64,000 nt of DNA. Origin: Paraoerskovia marina DSM 21750 (GTDB taxonomy: Bacteria > Actinomycetota > Actinomycetes > Actinomycetales > Cellulomonadaceae). The position numbers were made by a program, and so were the translations under genes. Below are positions 16,918-25,486 of this stretch, in pieces (the stretch's first letter is position 1; each line of letters opens with the position of its first letter). The stretch lies in the NCBI RefSeq assembly GCF_000701465.1, contig NZ_JNIY01000003.1, positions 434,001 through 498,000 on the forward strand, written 5' to 3'. Below the pieces are notes generated by a model. The model did not search any database, was not told where the DNA came from, and saw nothing but the letters and a program-made list of their open reading frames with translations.

Positions 16918-17795
16918 GCGACGACGTCCTGGTGGCACGCGACGTCGCCCAGTACGACGAGACGGCTCAGCGGGCCGCGTCGCTCGTGATCCGCCGCTAC
17001 TCGACGTCGTTCGGCCTCGGGTCGCGACTCCTCGGCCGGACGACCCGCCGACGCATCGAGGCGGTCTACGCCCTGGTCCGGGTGGCCGACGAGATCGTGG
17101 ACACATACGGAGGCGACGGCGCCGGACGGGTTCTCGAGGCGATGCGGTCCGAGACCCACGCCGCGACGAGCCGCGGGTGGTCCGCCGACCTCGTCGTCCA
17201 CGCCTTCGCGCGAACCGCGCAGGCCACGGGGATCGGCGCCGACCTCGTGGACCCGTTCTTCGACTCGATGGCGGCCGACCTCAGCGTCGACGTGCACACG
17301 CAGGAGAGCTACGAGCGCTACGTCTACGGCTCGGCCGAGGTGGTCGGCCTGATGTGCCTGCGGGTCTTCCTGCAGGACGCGGAGCCTCCGCTCGGCCCCG
17401 ACGCGCCGTCACCGCCCGACCTCGTCGTCGGTGCCCGTGCGCTCGGCGCCGCGTTCCAGAAGATCAACTTCCTCCGGGACCTGCGGGCCGACCACGTCGA
17501 GCGCGGTCGGTCGTACTTCCCCGGGGTCCGGCCCGACGACCTCGACGACGCGTGCATGGCGCGGCTGCTCGCCGAGATCCGGGCGGACGTCGACCAGGCA
17601 CGGACGGCGCTGCCCGGCCTGCCGCGGCGACCACGCGCCGCGGTCGCCGCGACCATCGCCCTGTACGACCGTCTGCTGAGACGGATCGCCGACACGCCGC
17701 CCGCGCAGGTGCTCGAGCGACGGGTCCGTGTCCCCGACGGTGAGAAGATCGTGGTCGCCGGTGCGGCGGCACTGCGCGCGTTGCGAGAAGGGTAG
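16914..17795 (+). CDS. crtB: Phytoene synthase
   Basis: CrtB joins two GGPP molecules head to head to give phytoene (293 residues). The squalene/phytoene synthase fold is shown by RRYSTSFGLGSRLL, the first Asp-rich motif in VRVADEIVDTYGG and the second region INFLRDLRADHVERGRSYFP. The ATG overlaps the crtE stop codon (ATGA), and crtI starts 2 nt after the stop, so translation is coupled along the operon. Confidence 0.93.
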   Translation: MSDDVLVARDVAQYDETAQRAASLVIRRYSTSFGLGSRLLGRTTRRRIEAVYALVRVADEIVDTYGGDGAGRVLEAMRSETHAATSRGWSADLVVHAFARTAQATGIGADLVDPFFDSMAADLSVDVHTQESYERYVYGSAEVVGLMCLRVFLQDAEPPLGPDAPSPPDLVVGARALGAAFQKINFLRDLRADHVERGRSYFPGVRPDDLDDACMARLLAEIRADVDQARTALPGLPRRPRAAVAATIALYDRLLRRIADTPPAQVLERRVRVPDGEKIVVAGAAALRALREG

Positions 17796-17797
17796 TC

Positions 17798-19471
17798 ATG
17801 GGCAGCAGCAAGATCGTCGTCGTCGGGGGAGGCGTCGGCGGGCTGGCCACCGCCGCCCTGCTGGCCCGGGGCGGCGCCGACGTCACGCTCCTCGAGCGCA
17901 ACGAGCAGGTCGGAGGTCGTGCTGGGTCGTGGGAGGTCGACGGGTTCCGGTTCGACACCGGGCCGTCCTGGTACCTGATGCCCGAGGTGTTCGAGCACTT
18001 CTTCGCGCTGCTCGGCGAGAACATCCACGACCACCTCGACCTCGTCACCCTCGACCCGGCGTACCGGGTGTTCTTCGAGACGCCCGACGGGGCGGCGTGC
18101 CGTGAGGAACCCGGCCACGTCCTCGACGTCGGCGACGACCTCGCGACGAACCTCGACCGGTTCGACACGCTCGAGCCCGGCGCCGGAGCCCGCGTCAGCG
18201 AGTACGTGAAGCGGTCGGGCGACGCCTATCGCATGGCGCTCGAGCACTTCCTCTACACCACGTTCGAGCGGCCCGACCGACTGGTCGACGGCGACGTCCT
18301 GCGCCGGCTGCCCCGGCTCGCGACGCTGCTGTCGAGCACGCTCGAGCGCGAGGTCGCCCGGACGGTGGACGACCACCGCCTGCGGCAGGTGCTCGGCTAT
18401 CACGCGGTCTTCCTCGGCTCCGCACCGGGACGCGTGCCCGCCCTCTACAGCCTCATGAGCCACCTCGATCTGGCCGACGGCGTCCGCTACCCGCGCGGGG
18501 GGATGTACACGCTGGTCGAGGCGATGGAACGGCTCGCGATCGCCGAGGGGGTCACCATCCGCACCTCCACCGAGGTCGCCGCGATCGAGACCGAGCGCAC
18601 GGGACGTCGTCGTGGACACGCGACGGGACGGGTCACCGGGGTGCGCCTCACCGACGGGGAGACGATCGCGGCCGACGTCGTGGTCTCGGGGTCGGACCGC
18701 CACCACACCGAGACCGCGCTGCTGCCGCCCGAGCTCGCCACCTACCCGGAGTCGTACTGGGAGCGGCGGGGGCCGGGCATCTCCGCGCTGCTCGTGCTCG
18801 CGGGCGTGCGCGGCGAGCTGCCGGAGCTCGCGCACCACAGTCTCTTCTTCACCCGGGACTGGGACACGAACTTCCGCGACATCCTCGGAACGGACACCGC
18901 CAGCAGCGCGGAGCGCCTGCGCGCCCCCGACCCGGCCTCGATCTACGTCTCGCGCACCTCGGCCACCGACACGGCCGACAGCCCTGCGCCCGCCGCTCCG
19001 CCCGGGCACGAGAACCTCTTCGTGCTCGTGCCGTTCCCCGCGGACGAGTCGATGGGAGCCGATGCCGCGTCCCAGGCCGAGCTCGAGGCGCTCGCGGACC
19101 GCTACCTCGCGCAGATCGGGACGTGGGCGGGTGTCGAGGACCTCCCGGGCCGTGTTACCACCCGGACCGTGCTCGGCCCGGCGCACTTCGACGAGGCGCA
19201 CCACGCCTGGCGCGGCACCGCGCTCGGCATGGAGCACACGCTTGCGCAGTCGGCGATGTTCCGACCACCGGGGGCCTCCGACCGGGTCTCCGGGCTCTAC
19301 CACGTCGGTGCCGGTGCGGCGCCCGGCGTCGGCCTGCCGATGTGCATCATCAGCGCCGAGCTCGTCGTCAAGCGGCTCCTCGGGGAGACCTCGGCCCGGC
19401 CGCTGCCGACGCCGCTGCGACGTGGATTCCTCGACGCCAGCCGTCGCCCCGAGCGGACGGGGCGCGCATGA
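17798..19471 (+). CDS. crtI: Phytoene desaturase (lycopene-forming)
   Basis: CrtI is an FAD-dependent, membrane-associated desaturase that converts phytoene to lycopene in four steps (557 residues, usual size). The N-terminal dinucleotide fold is VVVGGGVGGLATAALLARGGADVTLLE, followed by GGRAGSWEVDGFRFDTGPSWYLMPEVFE. The C-terminal FAD segment YHVGAGAAPGVGLPMCIISAELV is the bacterial phytoene dehydrogenase signature. The stop overlaps the next ATG. Lycopene is then passed to the elongase and cyclase encoded downstream. Confidence 0.93.
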   Translation: MGSSKIVVVGGGVGGLATAALLARGGADVTLLERNEQVGGRAGSWEVDGFRFDTGPSWYLMPEVFEHFFALLGENIHDHLDLVTLDPAYRVFFETPDGAACREEPGHVLDVGDDLATNLDRFDTLEPGAGARVSEYVKRSGDAYRMALEHFLYTTFERPDRLVDGDVLRRLPRLATLLSSTLEREVARTVDDHRLRQVLGYHAVFLGSAPGRVPALYSLMSHLDLADGVRYPRGGMYTLVEAMERLAIAEGVTIRTSTEVAAIETERTGRRRGHATGRVTGVRLTDGETIAADVVVSGSDRHHTETALLPPELATYPESYWERRGPGISALLVLAGVRGELPELAHHSLFFTRDWDTNFRDILGTDTASSAERLRAPDPASIYVSRTSATDTADSPAPAAPPGHENLFVLVPFPADESMGADAASQAELEALADRYLAQIGTWAGVEDLPGRVTTRTVLGPAHFDEAHHAWRGTALGMEHTLAQSAMFRPPGASDRVSGLYHVGAGAAPGVGLPMCIISAELVVKRLLGETSARPLPTPLRRGFLDASRRPERTGRA

Positions 19472-19812
19472 GCGGGTTCGACCCGATCGGGCTCGCCTAC
19501 CTCGGGGCGCTCGCCGTCTCCCTCGGCGGCCTCGCGATCCTCGACCGCCGGTTCGCCCTCGCGTTCTGGCACGACGCGCGGCGCACGACGGCCGTGCTCG
19601 CCCTCGGGGTCGTCGTCTTCCTTCTGTGGGACGTCGCCGGTCTGCTCCTCGGGATCTTCTCGCGAGGCGACTCGCCGCACATGACCGGGCTGCTCCTCGC
19701 CCCCGAGCTGCCGGTCGAGGAGGCGGTGTTCCTGACGCTGATGTGCTACTCGACCCTGCTGGTGTGGCGCGCCGCCGACCGCTGGGCGCGCGGGAGGACG
19801 GAGGCGTCATGA
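19468..19812 (+). CDS. crtYe: C50 carotenoid cyclase subunit, CrtYe-like
   Basis: This 114-residue membrane protein is one half of a heterodimeric C50 carotenoid cyclase. It has three hydrophobic helices and the conserved segment APELPVEEAVFLTLMCYSTLLVW, which carries the acidic PVEE motif of the lycopene-cyclase domain. The partner is encoded by the overlapping next gene. Together they cyclise flavuxanthin-like C50 intermediates. The sequence alone does not settle whether the rings are epsilon, gamma or beta. The ATG overlaps the crtI stop. Confidence 0.88.
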   Translation: MSGFDPIGLAYLGALAVSLGGLAILDRRFALAFWHDARRTTAVLALGVVVFLLWDVAGLLLGIFSRGDSPHMTGLLLAPELPVEEAVFLTLMCYSTLLVWRAADRWARGRTEAS

Positions 19813-20153
19813 CCAACATCGTCCTCAACCTGATCGTGCTCGCGGTGGCGATCGTCGTCTGCGCACCCGTCGTGCGCCGCCACCGCGCCGGGACGTGGCT
19901 GACCCCGATCCTGGTCGCCGCCCTCGTCCTGTGCGCCCTGACGCTCGTCTTCGACACGCTGATGATCGCGGTCGGTCTGTACGAGTTCGACCCCGATAAG
20001 ATCCTCGGGATCTACCTGTGGGGTGCACCGCTCGAGGACTTCTTCTACCCGCTCGTCGCCGCGCTGCTGATCCCGGCGACCTGGACGGCGCTCGAGAGCC
20101 GGGCGGACCGTCGTCGTGCATCGAGCACCGACTCCGAGGAGGCGTCCCCGTGA
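19809..20153 (+). CDS. crtYf: C50 carotenoid cyclase subunit, CrtYf-like
   Basis: This is the second 114-residue subunit of the heterodimeric cyclase. The conserved stretch YLWGAPLEDFFYPLVAALLIP contains the PLED/F motif equivalent to the catalytic acidic site of its partner. Three membrane helices are predicted. The start ATG overlaps the CrtYe stop codon, and its own stop overlaps the elongase GTG. Both subunits should be needed for activity, as in Corynebacterium and Micrococcus. Confidence 0.88.
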   Translation: MTNIVLNLIVLAVAIVVCAPVVRRHRAGTWLTPILVAALVLCALTLVFDTLMIAVGLYEFDPDKILGIYLWGAPLEDFFYPLVAALLIPATWTALESRADRRRASSTDSEEASP

Positions 20154-21025
20154 GCGCTCTGCGCGACGTCGTCGCCGCGTCCCGACCGTTCTCCTGGATC
20201 AACACGGCCTACCCCTTCGCAGCCGGGTACCTCCTCGCGACGGGCGGGCGGGTCGACGCGCTCTTCGTCGTCGGCACGCTGTACTTCTTGATCCCGTACA
20301 ACCTGCTGATGTACGGGATCAACGACGTCTTCGACTACGAGTCCGACCTGCGCAACCCGCGCAAGGGGGGGATCGAGGGTGCCCTGGTCCCGCGGGACCA
20401 GGCGAAGATCGCCCACCGCCGGATCCTCTGGGCGGCGGCGCTGACGAACATTCCGTTCCTCGCCTGGCTCCTGCTCCAGGGGGACCTCGCAGCGAACCTG
20501 ACGCTCGGCGTCGTGGTCTTCCTCGTCGTCGCGTACTCGGCGCCGGTGCTGCGCTTCAAGGAGCGGGCGTTCGTCGACTCGTTCACGTCGGCGATGCACT
20601 TCCTCGGCCCGCTGCTCTACGCCCTCGTGCTGCTCGACGTCCCGCTGAACGGTCCGAGCGTCTGGCCCGTCCTCGTCGCGTTCCTGCTCTGGGGCGCCGC
20701 CTCGCAGGCCTTCGGCGCGGTCCAGGACGTGACGGCGGACCGCGAGGCAGGCCTCGGCTCCGTGGCGACCGTGGTCGGCGCGCGTGCCACCGTCGTGCTC
20801 GCGTTCCTCGCCTACCTCGTCGCCGCGGCCGTGCTCGCGCTGCTGCCGTGGCCGGGCAACCTGGCGGCGATCCTCCCGATCCCCTACGCCCTGAACGTCG
20901 CGCGCTTCCGGACGATCACGGATGACGACGCCCCGCGTGCCAACGCGGGGTGGCGCACCTTCCTCTGGCTGAACCTCGTCACCGGCTTCCTCGTGACGAT
21001 GCTGCTCATCGCCATGAACCTCTAG
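20150..21025 (+). CDS. crtEb: Lycopene elongase, UbiA-type prenyltransferase
   Basis: This multi-helix membrane prenyltransferase (291 residues) adds C5 units to lycopene to give the C45 and C50 acyclic carotenoids that the CrtYe/Yf enzyme cyclises. The first Asp-rich motif is NDVFDYESDLRNPRKGG, and the second region is AVQDVTADREAGLGSVATV. I use the GTG at 20150 that overlaps the crtYf stop, because earlier in-frame codons lie inside crtYf. It is last in the operon and is followed by a 20-bp hairpin. No glycosyltransferase (crtX) is seen, so the pigment is probably left free. Confidence 0.9.
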   Translation: MSALRDVVAASRPFSWINTAYPFAAGYLLATGGRVDALFVVGTLYFLIPYNLLMYGINDVFDYESDLRNPRKGGIEGALVPRDQAKIAHRRILWAAALTNIPFLAWLLLQGDLAANLTLGVVVFLVVAYSAPVLRFKERAFVDSFTSAMHFLGPLLYALVLLDVPLNGPSVWPVLVAFLLWGAASQAFGAVQDVTADREAGLGSVATVVGARATVVLAFLAYLVAAAVLALLPWPGNLAAILPIPYALNVARFRTITDDDAPRANAGWRTFLWLNLVTGFLVTMLLIAMNL

Positions 21026-21027
21026 CA

Positions 21028-21071
21028 CGACGGGCCCGGTCGCAACCAGAAGGTTGCGACCGGGCCCGTCG
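21028..21071. terminator. Strong bidirectional terminator after the crt operon
   Basis: A perfect 20-bp stem closes an AGAA tetraloop. It lies between the convergent elongase and VanY-like genes. Confidence 0.92.
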
Positions 21072-21089
21072 GACGAGTTCCCTGCGGTG

Positions 21090-22325
21090 TCAGGACGAGG
21101 TGCCGTACTCCCAGTGCCACGGCTCCGACTTCGAACCGCCGGCGCGCGCCCAGTCGGGGTTGTCCCAGCCGAACGCCGGGGCGTTCTCGAGCATCCAGTT
21201 GTACTCCGCCGTGCCGTACCCGCCGACCGAGTCGCCGATGTCGATCGCGGTGCCCCACCCGTGGTTCGAGGTGCCGGGCTCGGCCGCGAGGTATCCCTTG
21301 CTCGCCTTGACCGACACCTGCGAGCTGTACGAGCGGTAGGAGTCCGAGATCTGGATGGATCGGCCGAACTGCGCCTCGTAGGCGCGGTTGAGGGCCTCGA
21401 GCTGGTGGGCCGCGTCGCAGCGCAGCAGCGCCGACGGGGCGAAGTCCGGTGAGCAGAGCGCGCTCGACGGGATGTTCCCGTTCGAGTACGACTCGGTCGC
21501 GGCAGCCATCGCGGCGATCTCGTCCGCCTCCTCGGCAGCCTGCTCGGCCTCCTCGGCCGCGATCTCCTCGGCGGTGGGCGGCGCCGCCTCGACGGAGACC
21601 GGCACGGTGCTCTCGGCGGCGTCGAGCAGCTCGGCGAGCTGGGCGGTGGTCGCCTCGATCTCGTCGGCCGCGGCCGCGACCGCCTCGGTCGTCTCCGCGT
21701 CGGTGTCCAACCCCGCGGTGTCGTCCGACGACGCGTCGGTGCCTGTCGTCGCGTCGGCGGACTCGGTCGCGTCAGGCGTCGTCTCGGCCGCGGCGTCCTC
21801 GTCGGCGACCGGTTCGGCCGACTCGACGTCCTCCGTCGTCCCGTCCTCGGAGTCGGTCGACGACGGCGCGGCGCTCCGCTCGGTGGAGCGGCTCGCGGTC
21901 TCCGAGGTGTCCCGCGTCTCGGTGGCCTCCGGCGCGGACGCCTCGGTCGCGACCGTCTCGGCCTCGGCCACGAGTGTGTCGAGCTCGGTCCGGACCTCCT
22001 CGATCTCCTGCGCGCTCTCGTCGGAGAGCTCGGCCGACTCGGTGACGTAGTCGGCTCGGGCGATCTCCGACGTCGCGGTCGAGACGAGCTCTGTCACGGA
22101 GTCGTCCAGGGGCGCGGCCGTGCCGGTGTCGGTCGTCGCAGCCTCGGCGGGCTCGGCCTTGATCGACGCCGGCGTGGCGACGAAGGCGGCGCTTGCCGCG
22201 GACGTCGTCAGTGCGAGGACGGTGACTCCGGCGGTCAGCCCGAGGGGCGAGCGCCGGGCCAGGAGGATCGGGTAGGTCCGCGCGCGGATCCAGAGCGGCG
22301 GGCGCTGAGCCGTGTGCCGGCCCAT
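21090..22325 (-). CDS. Exported D-alanyl-D-alanine carboxypeptidase family protein (VanY/M15)
   Basis: This envelope protein (411 residues) has an N-terminal membrane/signal segment (about residues 27-48, GLTAGVTVLALTTSAASAAF). A very long Ala/Thr/Glu/Ser-rich acidic stalk follows (about 50-295), and then a C-terminal VanY domain. The zinc-peptidase motifs SNHGWGTAIDIG (near 351-362) and EPWHWEYG (near 403) are intact. It should trim peptidoglycan stem peptides outside the membrane. I start at the ATG at 22325. Upstream in-frame sequence is not signal-like. It is convergent with the carotenoid operon. Confidence 0.87.
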   Translation of the reverse strand: MGRHTAQRPPLWIRARTYPILLARRSPLGLTAGVTVLALTTSAASAAFVATPASIKAEPAEAATTDTGTAAPLDDSVTELVSTATSEIARADYVTESAELSDESAQEIEEVRTELDTLVAEAETVATEASAPEATETRDTSETASRSTERSAAPSSTDSEDGTTEDVESAEPVADEDAAAETTPDATESADATTGTDASSDDTAGLDTDAETTEAVAAAADEIEATTAQLAELLDAAESTVPVSVEAAPPTAEEIAAEEAEQAAEEADEIAAMAAATESYSNGNIPSSALCSPDFAPSALLRCDAAHQLEALNRAYEAQFGRSIQISDSYRSYSSQVSVKASKGYLAAEPGTSNHGWGTAIDIGDSVGGYGTAEYNWMLENAPAFGWDNPDWARAGGSKSEPWHWEYGTSS

Positions 22326-22641
22326 CAGTGCTGCGCCCTCGACGTCGCGGGCTGCGGCATCGGCAGAGTGTGGAGTGCGGGGGTCATGCGGTGATCCAAA
22401 CCTCGGAGACGGTGTGCAACCCGCGCGCCGGATCGCGGGGGGACGATCGACGGCTGCGCGGGCTGCACCACCCATACTGCGCGACGAATCTGAGCGTCAG
22501 ATCCAAATCAGGCGCTCGTACATCGACGGTTCCGTGGCGGAGTCCGTCAGATCGTGTGAACGTCGGACAGATCTGGTCACGAACGGGTCACGGAGTGCGA
22601 CGTTCTGCGAGCCACGTCGGCCCGACTCTAGGGTGTGGACC
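22326..22641. other. Divergent intergenic region (316 bp) between VanY-like and MscS genes
   Basis: No gene is seen. The right edge holds the mscS -10 (TAGGGT). GATCCAAA occurs twice, at about 22392 and 22500, with a different following base, and both copies are in AT-richer pockets. They may be shared regulator sites for the divergent genes, but this is only an observation. Confidence 0.4.
22629..22634 (+). promoter_or_regulatory. -10 element TAGGGT for the MscS gene
   Basis: TAGGGT lies 7 nt before the ATG at 22642. Confidence 0.55.
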
Positions 22642-24573
22642 ATGGACGATCCCGACATCCCTGAAGCGGTGCAAGATGCCTACAGTTTCGGCGTGACGCT
22701 CGTCGCGGCTGCCGTCGGCCTGCTGATCGCGATGGTGTTCGTCGCCGTCGCGGGCTTCCTGGTCAGGCGACTCGGCAAGCGCAGTCGCCTGATGCGGGAC
22801 CTGGCGCTGCGCCTGAGGCGTCCGATCCGGGCCGTCCTCATGGTGGTCGCCCTCATCGTGGCGGTGCGGATCTCCGTCCCGGCGGCCGCCGACCTGGCCG
22901 AGGGCGAGTCGGAGATCTGGTGGCGCGGGCCGCTGCTGCACCTGCTGACCATCGTGCTGATCGCCGTCGGCGCGTGGGCCGTCGGCGCGCTCGCGTTCGT
23001 CTTCGAGGACCGGATGCTGCGCCGCTACTCGCCCGGGGACGGGTTCGACGACCGGCACTCCCGGCGTATCCGGACGCAGGTGACGGTCGTGCGACGCCTG
23101 ACCGTCGCGCTCCTCGTGCTCTGCGCGATCGCAGGGATCCTGATGACCTTCCCGGCGGCGCGTGTGGCGGGAGCCAGTGTCTTCGCCTCGGCCGGTCTGC
23201 TCTCGATCGTCGCCGGGCTCGCCGCGCAGACGTCCCTGGCCAACGTGTTCGCCGGCATGCAGATCGCCTTCACCGACGCGATCCGGCAGGACGACGTCGT
23301 CGTGCTCGAGGGGGAGTGGGGCCGGATCGAGGAGATCACGATGACCTACGTCGTCGTGCACATCTGGGACGACCGGCGGCTCATCCTCCCCTCGACGTAC
23401 TTCACCACCACCCCGTTCGAGAACTGGACGCGCCGGCGGTCCGAGCTGCTCGGCACGGTCGAGCTCGACCTCGACTGGGAGGCTCCCGTCGCGGCGATGC
23501 GCGGAGCGCTCAAGGATCTCCTGGCCCAGACGCCGCTCTGGGACCATCGTGTCGGCGTCCTGCAGGTGACCGAGGCGGTCCAGGGATACGTCCAGGTGCG
23601 CGCCACGGTCTCGGCCGCGGACGCGCCGACCCTGTACGACCTGCGCTGCTACGTCCGTGAGGGGATGGTCGACTGGCTCCAGCGCGCCGCGCCCGAGGCG
23701 CTGCCCCGCGTCCGCGTCGGGGAGGCGCTGGAGCGCGCCGACGTACCGCTCGCCATCCCGCCCGGTGAGGACGAGGCGGTCGACGTCGCCCCCGTGGCGC
23801 TCGCCCGACAGGGCGATCTCGCCGACGCTCCGGTTGCGGAGGACGGGTCCGGCACGGAGCGCCGAGGCTCGGCGACGGCGGACTCTCCGCCCGCGAGCGA
23901 GGCCGTGGAGCCCACGGTGCCGGACGAGCACGCTGCGCGTCGCCGGGGCCCGCGTCGCGTGCCCCGCCGCAAGGCCGTGCTGTCGCGCAACCTGCCGCCG
24001 GACCCCAGCGCCGCGGAGACCGTCGTGCTCGGTGCCGACCAGGCGGCCTCGTCGTCCGGCACCGGGCCGGGCGCGGACGACGAGGCCGTGAGCCGGACCG
24101 GCGCGCCCGGCGCGGAGATGTCCGAGGGCTCAGAGGGAGCGGCGCACCCCGCGGACGGCACCGACAGCGTCGCAGACGCGCCGCGCGGCGACGTGTCCGA
24201 CGACGTGCGTGCGGAGCCCGTCGAGCCGAGTGTCTCGGGCTCGACGTCGTCGGTCCGGACGAGCGAGGCGTCCACGGGGACCGCTGCCATGAACACGGCA
24301 GCGATCCTCACGGGCGAGAACTCGGCGTCGGAGTCCGCGCTGTTCTCCGGGACGGACGAGGGTGTCGAACGGTCGAAGGCGTTCGGGGGGCCCGGCGAGG
24401 AGGTGTACGCGCAGCGCGAGGAGATCGCGGAGCGCTACGAGTCCGACGACGAGCAGCACCCGGACGGGGACGACGAGGAAGAGCGTCGGCGTCGTGCACC
24501 GCGTGACGGTGACGTGACGGGCAATCGCGGCGACGGCGACGGCGACGGGGGAGGCGACGGCGAGGGCGGCTGA
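22642..24573 (+). CDS. Mechanosensitive ion channel family protein (MscS type) with long acidic tail
   Basis: This is a small-conductance mechanosensitive channel that releases solutes on osmotic downshock (643 residues, about twice the MscS core). Four to five membrane helices occupy about residues 15-210. The last is the pore helix FASAGLLSIVAGLAAQTSLANVFAGMQIAF. The beta domain follows with GRIEEITMTYVVVHIWDDRRLILPSTYF. From about residue 375 to the end the protein is charged, low-complexity and probably disordered, finishing in a Gly/Asp repeat. The tail is cytoplasmic by topology. The ATG at 22642 is set by the -10 spacing. Confidence 0.88.
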   Translation: MDDPDIPEAVQDAYSFGVTLVAAAVGLLIAMVFVAVAGFLVRRLGKRSRLMRDLALRLRRPIRAVLMVVALIVAVRISVPAAADLAEGESEIWWRGPLLHLLTIVLIAVGAWAVGALAFVFEDRMLRRYSPGDGFDDRHSRRIRTQVTVVRRLTVALLVLCAIAGILMTFPAARVAGASVFASAGLLSIVAGLAAQTSLANVFAGMQIAFTDAIRQDDVVVLEGEWGRIEEITMTYVVVHIWDDRRLILPSTYFTTTPFENWTRRRSELLGTVELDLDWEAPVAAMRGALKDLLAQTPLWDHRVGVLQVTEAVQGYVQVRATVSAADAPTLYDLRCYVREGMVDWLQRAAPEALPRVRVGEALERADVPLAIPPGEDEAVDVAPVALARQGDLADAPVAEDGSGTERRGSATADSPPASEAVEPTVPDEHAARRRGPRRVPRRKAVLSRNLPPDPSAAETVVLGADQAASSSGTGPGADDEAVSRTGAPGAEMSEGSEGAAHPADGTDSVADAPRGDVSDDVRAEPVEPSVSGSTSSVRTSEASTGTAAMNTAAILTGENSASESALFSGTDEGVERSKAFGGPGEEVYAQREEIAERYESDDEQHPDGDDEEERRRRAPRDGDVTGNRGDGDGDGGGDGEGG

Positions 24574-24578
24574 GGACG

Positions 24579-25349
24579 TCAGAACACGCTCGGGGCCTGG
24601 CGGGCCGAGACGCCAGCCAGCCACCCGCGCAGGCGGTCCGGGTGGTCGGTGACGACGCCCTCGACACCGGCGTCGAGAGCCCACCGCCACAACTCCTCCG
24701 TGTTCGCGGTCCAGACCATGACCTTGCAGCCGAGGTCGTGGAGCCGGTCGACGAGACCGGGGTCCTGGGCGGCGAGGTCGTGCCGGGGGTTGCACGTCCA
24801 GACGTCGAGGTCGCGGGCCGTCGCGACGACGTCGACGGCGGGGTCTTCCACGAGCCAGCCGCGCCGGAGCGTCGGGGCGACCGTCGCGATCGCGCGGACT
24901 GTCACGGGGTCGAACCCCTGGGCGACGATGCGGTCGGCGATGCCCGCGTCGGCGACCGCGTCGAGCACCGGAGAGACCTCACTGGCGGTCCACCGACCCT
25001 TCAGCTCGAGCAGGACGTCGAGGTCGGGCCGGGCGAGCAGGAACGCGACGAGCTCGTCGAAGGTCGGGACCTGCTGCCCGGCGTAGGCCGGAGAGAATCC
25101 GATCCCGGCGTCGAGGGCGCGGACCTGCTCCAGCGTCAGGTCCTCGACCCGGCCGTTCCCGTCGGTCGTCCTGTCGACCGTGCGGTCGTGGATGACGACG
25201 GGGATCCCGTCGGCGGTGAGCCTCAGGTCCGTCTCGATGCCGTGGACGCCCGTGCGCCACGCCGCCTCGAACGAGGCGAGGGTGTTCTGCGGTGCGACGG
25301 AGGAGTTGCCGCGGTGAGCGAAGATCTGGGGCACGAGAGAGGCCTGCAT
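24579..25349 (-). CDS. Glycerophosphodiester phosphodiesterase family protein
   Basis: This enzyme (256 residues) hydrolyses glycerophosphodiesters from phospholipids to glycerol-3-phosphate and an alcohol. The TIM-barrel signatures FAHRGNSSVAPQNTLASF, GIETDLRLTADGIPVVIHDRTVDRTTDG and LLELKG carry the metal and catalytic residues (HR, E-x-D, H). There is no signal peptide, so it is probably cytoplasmic. An ATG at 25349 directly follows a GTG at 25352, and either could start. It is convergent with the MscS gene with a 5-bp gap. Confidence 0.9.
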   Translation of the reverse strand: MQASLVPQIFAHRGNSSVAPQNTLASFEAAWRTGVHGIETDLRLTADGIPVVIHDRTVDRTTDGNGRVEDLTLEQVRALDAGIGFSPAYAGQQVPTFDELVAFLLARPDLDVLLELKGRWTASEVSPVLDAVADAGIADRIVAQGFDPVTVRAIATVAPTLRRGWLVEDPAVDVVATARDLDVWTCNPRHDLAAQDPGLVDRLHDLGCKVMVWTANTEELWRWALDAGVEGVVTDHPDRLRGWLAGVSARQAPSVF

Positions 25350-25408
25350 CACAGCAGTAAATCAGCCGTTTGACCGGCTCGCACACGACCCTCACCGCGA
25401 CCGCATCA

Positions 25409-25422
25409 GATCACACCTGATC
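25409..25422. promoter_or_regulatory. Inverted repeat GATCA-n4-TGATC upstream of the GT2 gene
   Basis: GATCA-cacc-TGATC lies between the divergent GDPD and glycosyltransferase genes, upstream of TTGAAA at 25435. It may bind a dimeric regulator. The assignment is weak. Confidence 0.35.
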
Positions 25423-25472
25423 GGCGGCAATTCCTTGAAATCACCTGCGTAATCTCTCCGCTGTGATTCGTT

Positions 25473-25486
25473 TGGAAGCGCTTGCA
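25473..25486 (+). promoter_or_regulatory. LacI-type palindrome reaching the GT2 start codon
   Basis: TGGAAGCGCTTGCA has the TGnAAnCGnTTnCA layout of LacI/GalR-family operators and is symmetric except for one base pair. Its last base is the A of the ATG at 25486, so a bound repressor would sit on the translation start region. Confidence 0.5.

Noticed and set aside
22326-22641. A cyclic-di-AMP (ydaO) riboswitch before the VanY-like gene
   Set aside because: Actinobacterial wall peptidases often have one, but I found no recognisable conserved core in the leader.
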